Assembly (NCBI GenBank): GCA_022394775.1
Contig: JAGFCB010000034.1
Coordinates: 1 to 64,000 of the forward strand
DNA length: 64,000 bases
Source: Candidatus Poribacteria bacterium
GTDB taxonomy: Bacteria > Poribacteria > WGA-4E > WGA-3G
Direction: 5' to 3'
Below, piece by piece: positions 62,363 through 64,000 of this stretch. Position 1 is the stretch's first letter; each line of letters opens with the position of its first letter. A model generated the notes under the pieces. It did no database searches and had not been told where the DNA came from. It was given only the letters and a program-made list of their open reading frames with translations. The position numbers were made by a program, and so were the translations under genes.

Positions 62363-63243
62363 TGAACTTAGAAATTCAATGTCAAGTGTATAAGATTTTG
62401 AACAAGTTTATAGCCTTTTTATTAATCGGGGCCCTTTTACTCTTCTGCAGTTTTATGGCAGTAGCGGAAGAACTCCCATTATCGCTTGGCAGACATCTCG
62501 CTGCGCAGGGCAATCACGATGCTGCCATCACTGAATATAAACGCTTCCTCTTTTTTCATCCCGACGATCCGCGTGTCGGTGAAGTCTACTACAACATCGG
62601 ACTCGCCTATAGGGCACAAGACTTATGGACAGAAGCGGTCAATGCCCTACGGATCGCAACGCATTACACTATAGATAGTGAATCAAAATCGGGATACCAG
62701 TTGGAACTCGCAGTGACACTCATCGCTACCGAGAATTACGATCTTGCGCAGCTGGAATTGATTAAAGTGATACTCCGAAACCCTTCTGCCCAATACTACC
62801 GTCGCGCGCTTTTCTTGCAAGCCGTTGCCTATATCTACCAATTCCGCTGGGAAGAGGCGCGCGATGTCCTACGCGACTATACGACTGATGAAAGGCTTGA
62901 TGCCCTCTTTGACTCGGCTTTTAATATCCCACAGAAATCTGTCAAAATTGCGAGTGTATTGTCGAAGATAATTCCCGGTGCGGGACACGTGTATGCCGGC
63001 GATTGGCGAGGTGGATTAAATGCGATTGTACTCAACGGTGCGTTCGGTTTTCTTGCCATTGACGCGGTATTAGACGGACACTATACAGATGCTGCATTGT
63101 GGGTAGGAACTGTTTTTTTACGTTATTACCAAGGAAATACCTTCCGCGCTGGACAGGCAGCCGAGCAATTCAATTTAGAAGAAAAACGTCAAGCAGCCGA
63201 AGCACTCCTCCAGCGACTCCAAGAGATTGTTGACACCCCGTAA
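62362..63243 (+). CDS. Exported TPR protein with C-terminal membrane segment
   Basis: A 293-residue protein starting at ATG 62362, overlapping the sigma-like stop by one base. Hydrophobic signal segment near residues 13-35. TPR helices follow (residues 45-180): LGRHLAAQGNHDAAITEYKRFL, VYYNIGLAYRAQDLWTEAVNAL and ALFLQAVAYIYQFRWEEARDVL. The C-terminal part SKIIPGAGHVYAGDWRGGLNAIVLNGAFG has one or two membrane helices, like a TM2/DUF5683-type block. Translational coupling suggests it works with or senses for the sigma-like protein, but it lacks an anti-sigma domain. Confidence 0.75.
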   Translation: MNLEIQCQVYKILNKFIAFLLIGALLLFCSFMAVAEELPLSLGRHLAAQGNHDAAITEYKRFLFFHPDDPRVGEVYYNIGLAYRAQDLWTEAVNALRIATHYTIDSESKSGYQLELAVTLIATENYDLAQLELIKVILRNPSAQYYRRALFLQAVAYIYQFRWEEARDVLRDYTTDERLDALFDSAFNIPQKSVKIASVLSKIIPGAGHVYAGDWRGGLNAIVLNGAFGFLAIDAVLDGHYTDAALWVGTVFLRYYQGNTFRAGQAAEQFNLEEKRQAAEALLQRLQEIVDTP

Positions 63244-63252
63244 AGGTAGCCG

Positions 63253-64000
63253 CTACGACTCTGAACGTTTCTGAACAATATACACAACTGCGACCAGCAC
63301 TATCGCGAAAATGAATGTCCAGATGTTGTAGATGTACGCAAGGAATGCCGCAAGTGCGAGCAGTATCCACTCTGCCCAGTGTGTTTTACGGACAAAGTAT
63401 CCCATCGTCACAATTGAGAAGATGATAGTCCCTACGATAGCAGATACGACAGATAGTACGTATTGTTCGGGTGTGCCTTCTGTGAATAGGATGTGCGTGT
63501 AGGCAAATAACAACGGCATGATATAGAGCAGTTTAGCGAATTTGAAGCATGCCCACCCCGTTTTCCACGGATCCGCACGCGCGATTGCAGCACCTGCATA
63601 AGCCCCTAACGCGACAGGCGGTGTGATATTGGAATCTTGGCTGAGCCAGAAGATAATCAGATGCGCCGCGATGATGGGAATACCCATCTCCGGGGACGTT
63701 AGAATCGGCACGGCGAGTTCGGAGGTAATTAGATACGCAGCGGTGACAGGGATTCCCATTCCGAGCACAAGCGAAGCGATAGCGAGCAGTAAAATTGCGA
63801 TTGCCTTGTTTGTCCCCGCGACTGTCAACACTAATTCCGGGAATATCCGTCCTAAACCTGTCAAATCAATAACAGCGACGATGATGCCAATCGTACCGAC
63901 AGCCCCCCCGATAGCGAGCGAATTTTTCGCGCCACTGACCATCGCTTCCCAGATTCGCCACGGTGTCAGTCGTGTTTCTGGGCGGAAATAACTCACGCCG
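63253..64000 (-). CDS. TRAP transporter large permease, 3' part (window edge)
   Basis: The frame is open to the window edge, so the N-terminal part lies outside. The visible 249 residues are the C-terminal half of a fused TRAP permease of the TAXI type: IGGAVGTIGIIVAVIDLTGLG, LVLGMGIPVTAAYLITSELAVP, FWLSQDSNITPPVALGAYAGAAIA and KFAKLLYIMPLLFAY. The final helices (residues 180-240) follow the usual 12TM end. Such permeases import carboxylates with a periplasmic binding protein, using Na+ or H+. The 9-base gap to the convergent TPR gene holds no terminator. Confidence 0.88.
   Translation of the reverse strand, partial: GVSYFRPETRLTPWRIWEAMVSGAKNSLAIGGAVGTIGIIVAVIDLTGLGRIFPELVLTVAGTNKAIAILLLAIASLVLGMGIPVTAAYLITSELAVPILTSPEMGIPIIAAHLIIFWLSQDSNITPPVALGAYAGAAIARADPWKTGWACFKFAKLLYIMPLLFAYTHILFTEGTPEQYVLSVVSAIVGTIIFSIVTMGYFVRKTHWAEWILLALAAFLAYIYNIWTFIFAIVLVAVVYIVQKRSES

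Overview
The window looks like a chromosomal contig from an uncultured bacterium of the Candidatus Poribacteria type (inference, moderate confidence). The reasons are three phytanoyl-CoA-dioxygenase-like genes, four exported LamG proteins, tandem exported WD40 proteins, dockerin-type exported proteins, DUF5916, DUF3500, DUF1028 and DUF6785 proteins, and many short palindromic intergenic repeats. No rRNA, tRNA, CRISPR array, prophage or intact insertion sequence was recognised. TGA is used as a normal stop by several genes.

Layout. 1-6.9 kb: a polytopic DUF6785-type membrane protein, an exported degenerate C39-like protein, a Na+/Ca2+ antiporter and a PhyH oxygenase closed by a clear terminator. 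7-13.7 kb: aldo/keto reductase, an internally shortened Rpn-like nuclease, divergent rluD/truA, an HD-PhyH pair, and a Gfo/Idh oxidoreductase. 14-18.6 kb: murA-hisD-DUF1028, a small membrane protein and an SDR. 19-23.5 kb: an apparent operon of a PQQ-propeller protein, a class-A beta-lactamase-like hydrolase, an unknown protein and an MtaA/UroD-type methyltransferase. 23.5-26.2 kb: two exported dockerin-thioredoxin paralogues, each interrupted by one in-frame TGA exactly where the first Cys of the thioredoxin CxxC should be; this is the most striking locus. 26-36 kb: a BatA/VWA protein, a small helical protein, a LamG protein, uppP, then a reverse-strand run hisC-ispG-GT39-GT4-methyltransferase. 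36.7-43.3 kb: VOC protein, two WD40 paralogues and a LamG protein. 43.5-50.7 kb: a large unknown Cys-cluster protein, a third PhyH, a putative glycoside hydrolase overlapping a LamG gene, and a fatty acid desaturase. 50.9-61 kb: an alpha-galactosidase-like protein, a LamG protein, an exported glucan-water-dikinase-like protein, Kelch, DUF5916 and DUF3500. 61-64 kb: a possible PDZ-tail remnant, a chorismate-lyase-like protein, a region-2-only sigma factor overlapping a TPR protein, and the 3' part of a TRAP permease.

How it fits together. Housekeeping functions (murA, uppP, ispG, hisC, hisD, truA, rluD) are scattered among genes for exported carbohydrate-binding, carbohydrate-degrading and propeller proteins. 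Four LamG proteins and the Kelch protein end in the same short tail (K-x-x-T-T-W-G-x-L-K-like), which suggests a shared C-terminal localisation signal. Several promoters match the sigma-70 consensus closely; three place the start of transcription at or next to the ATG, pointing to leaderless mRNAs. At least three families of miniature inverted-repeat elements fill the intergenic regions, and one has supplied the last codons of hisC.
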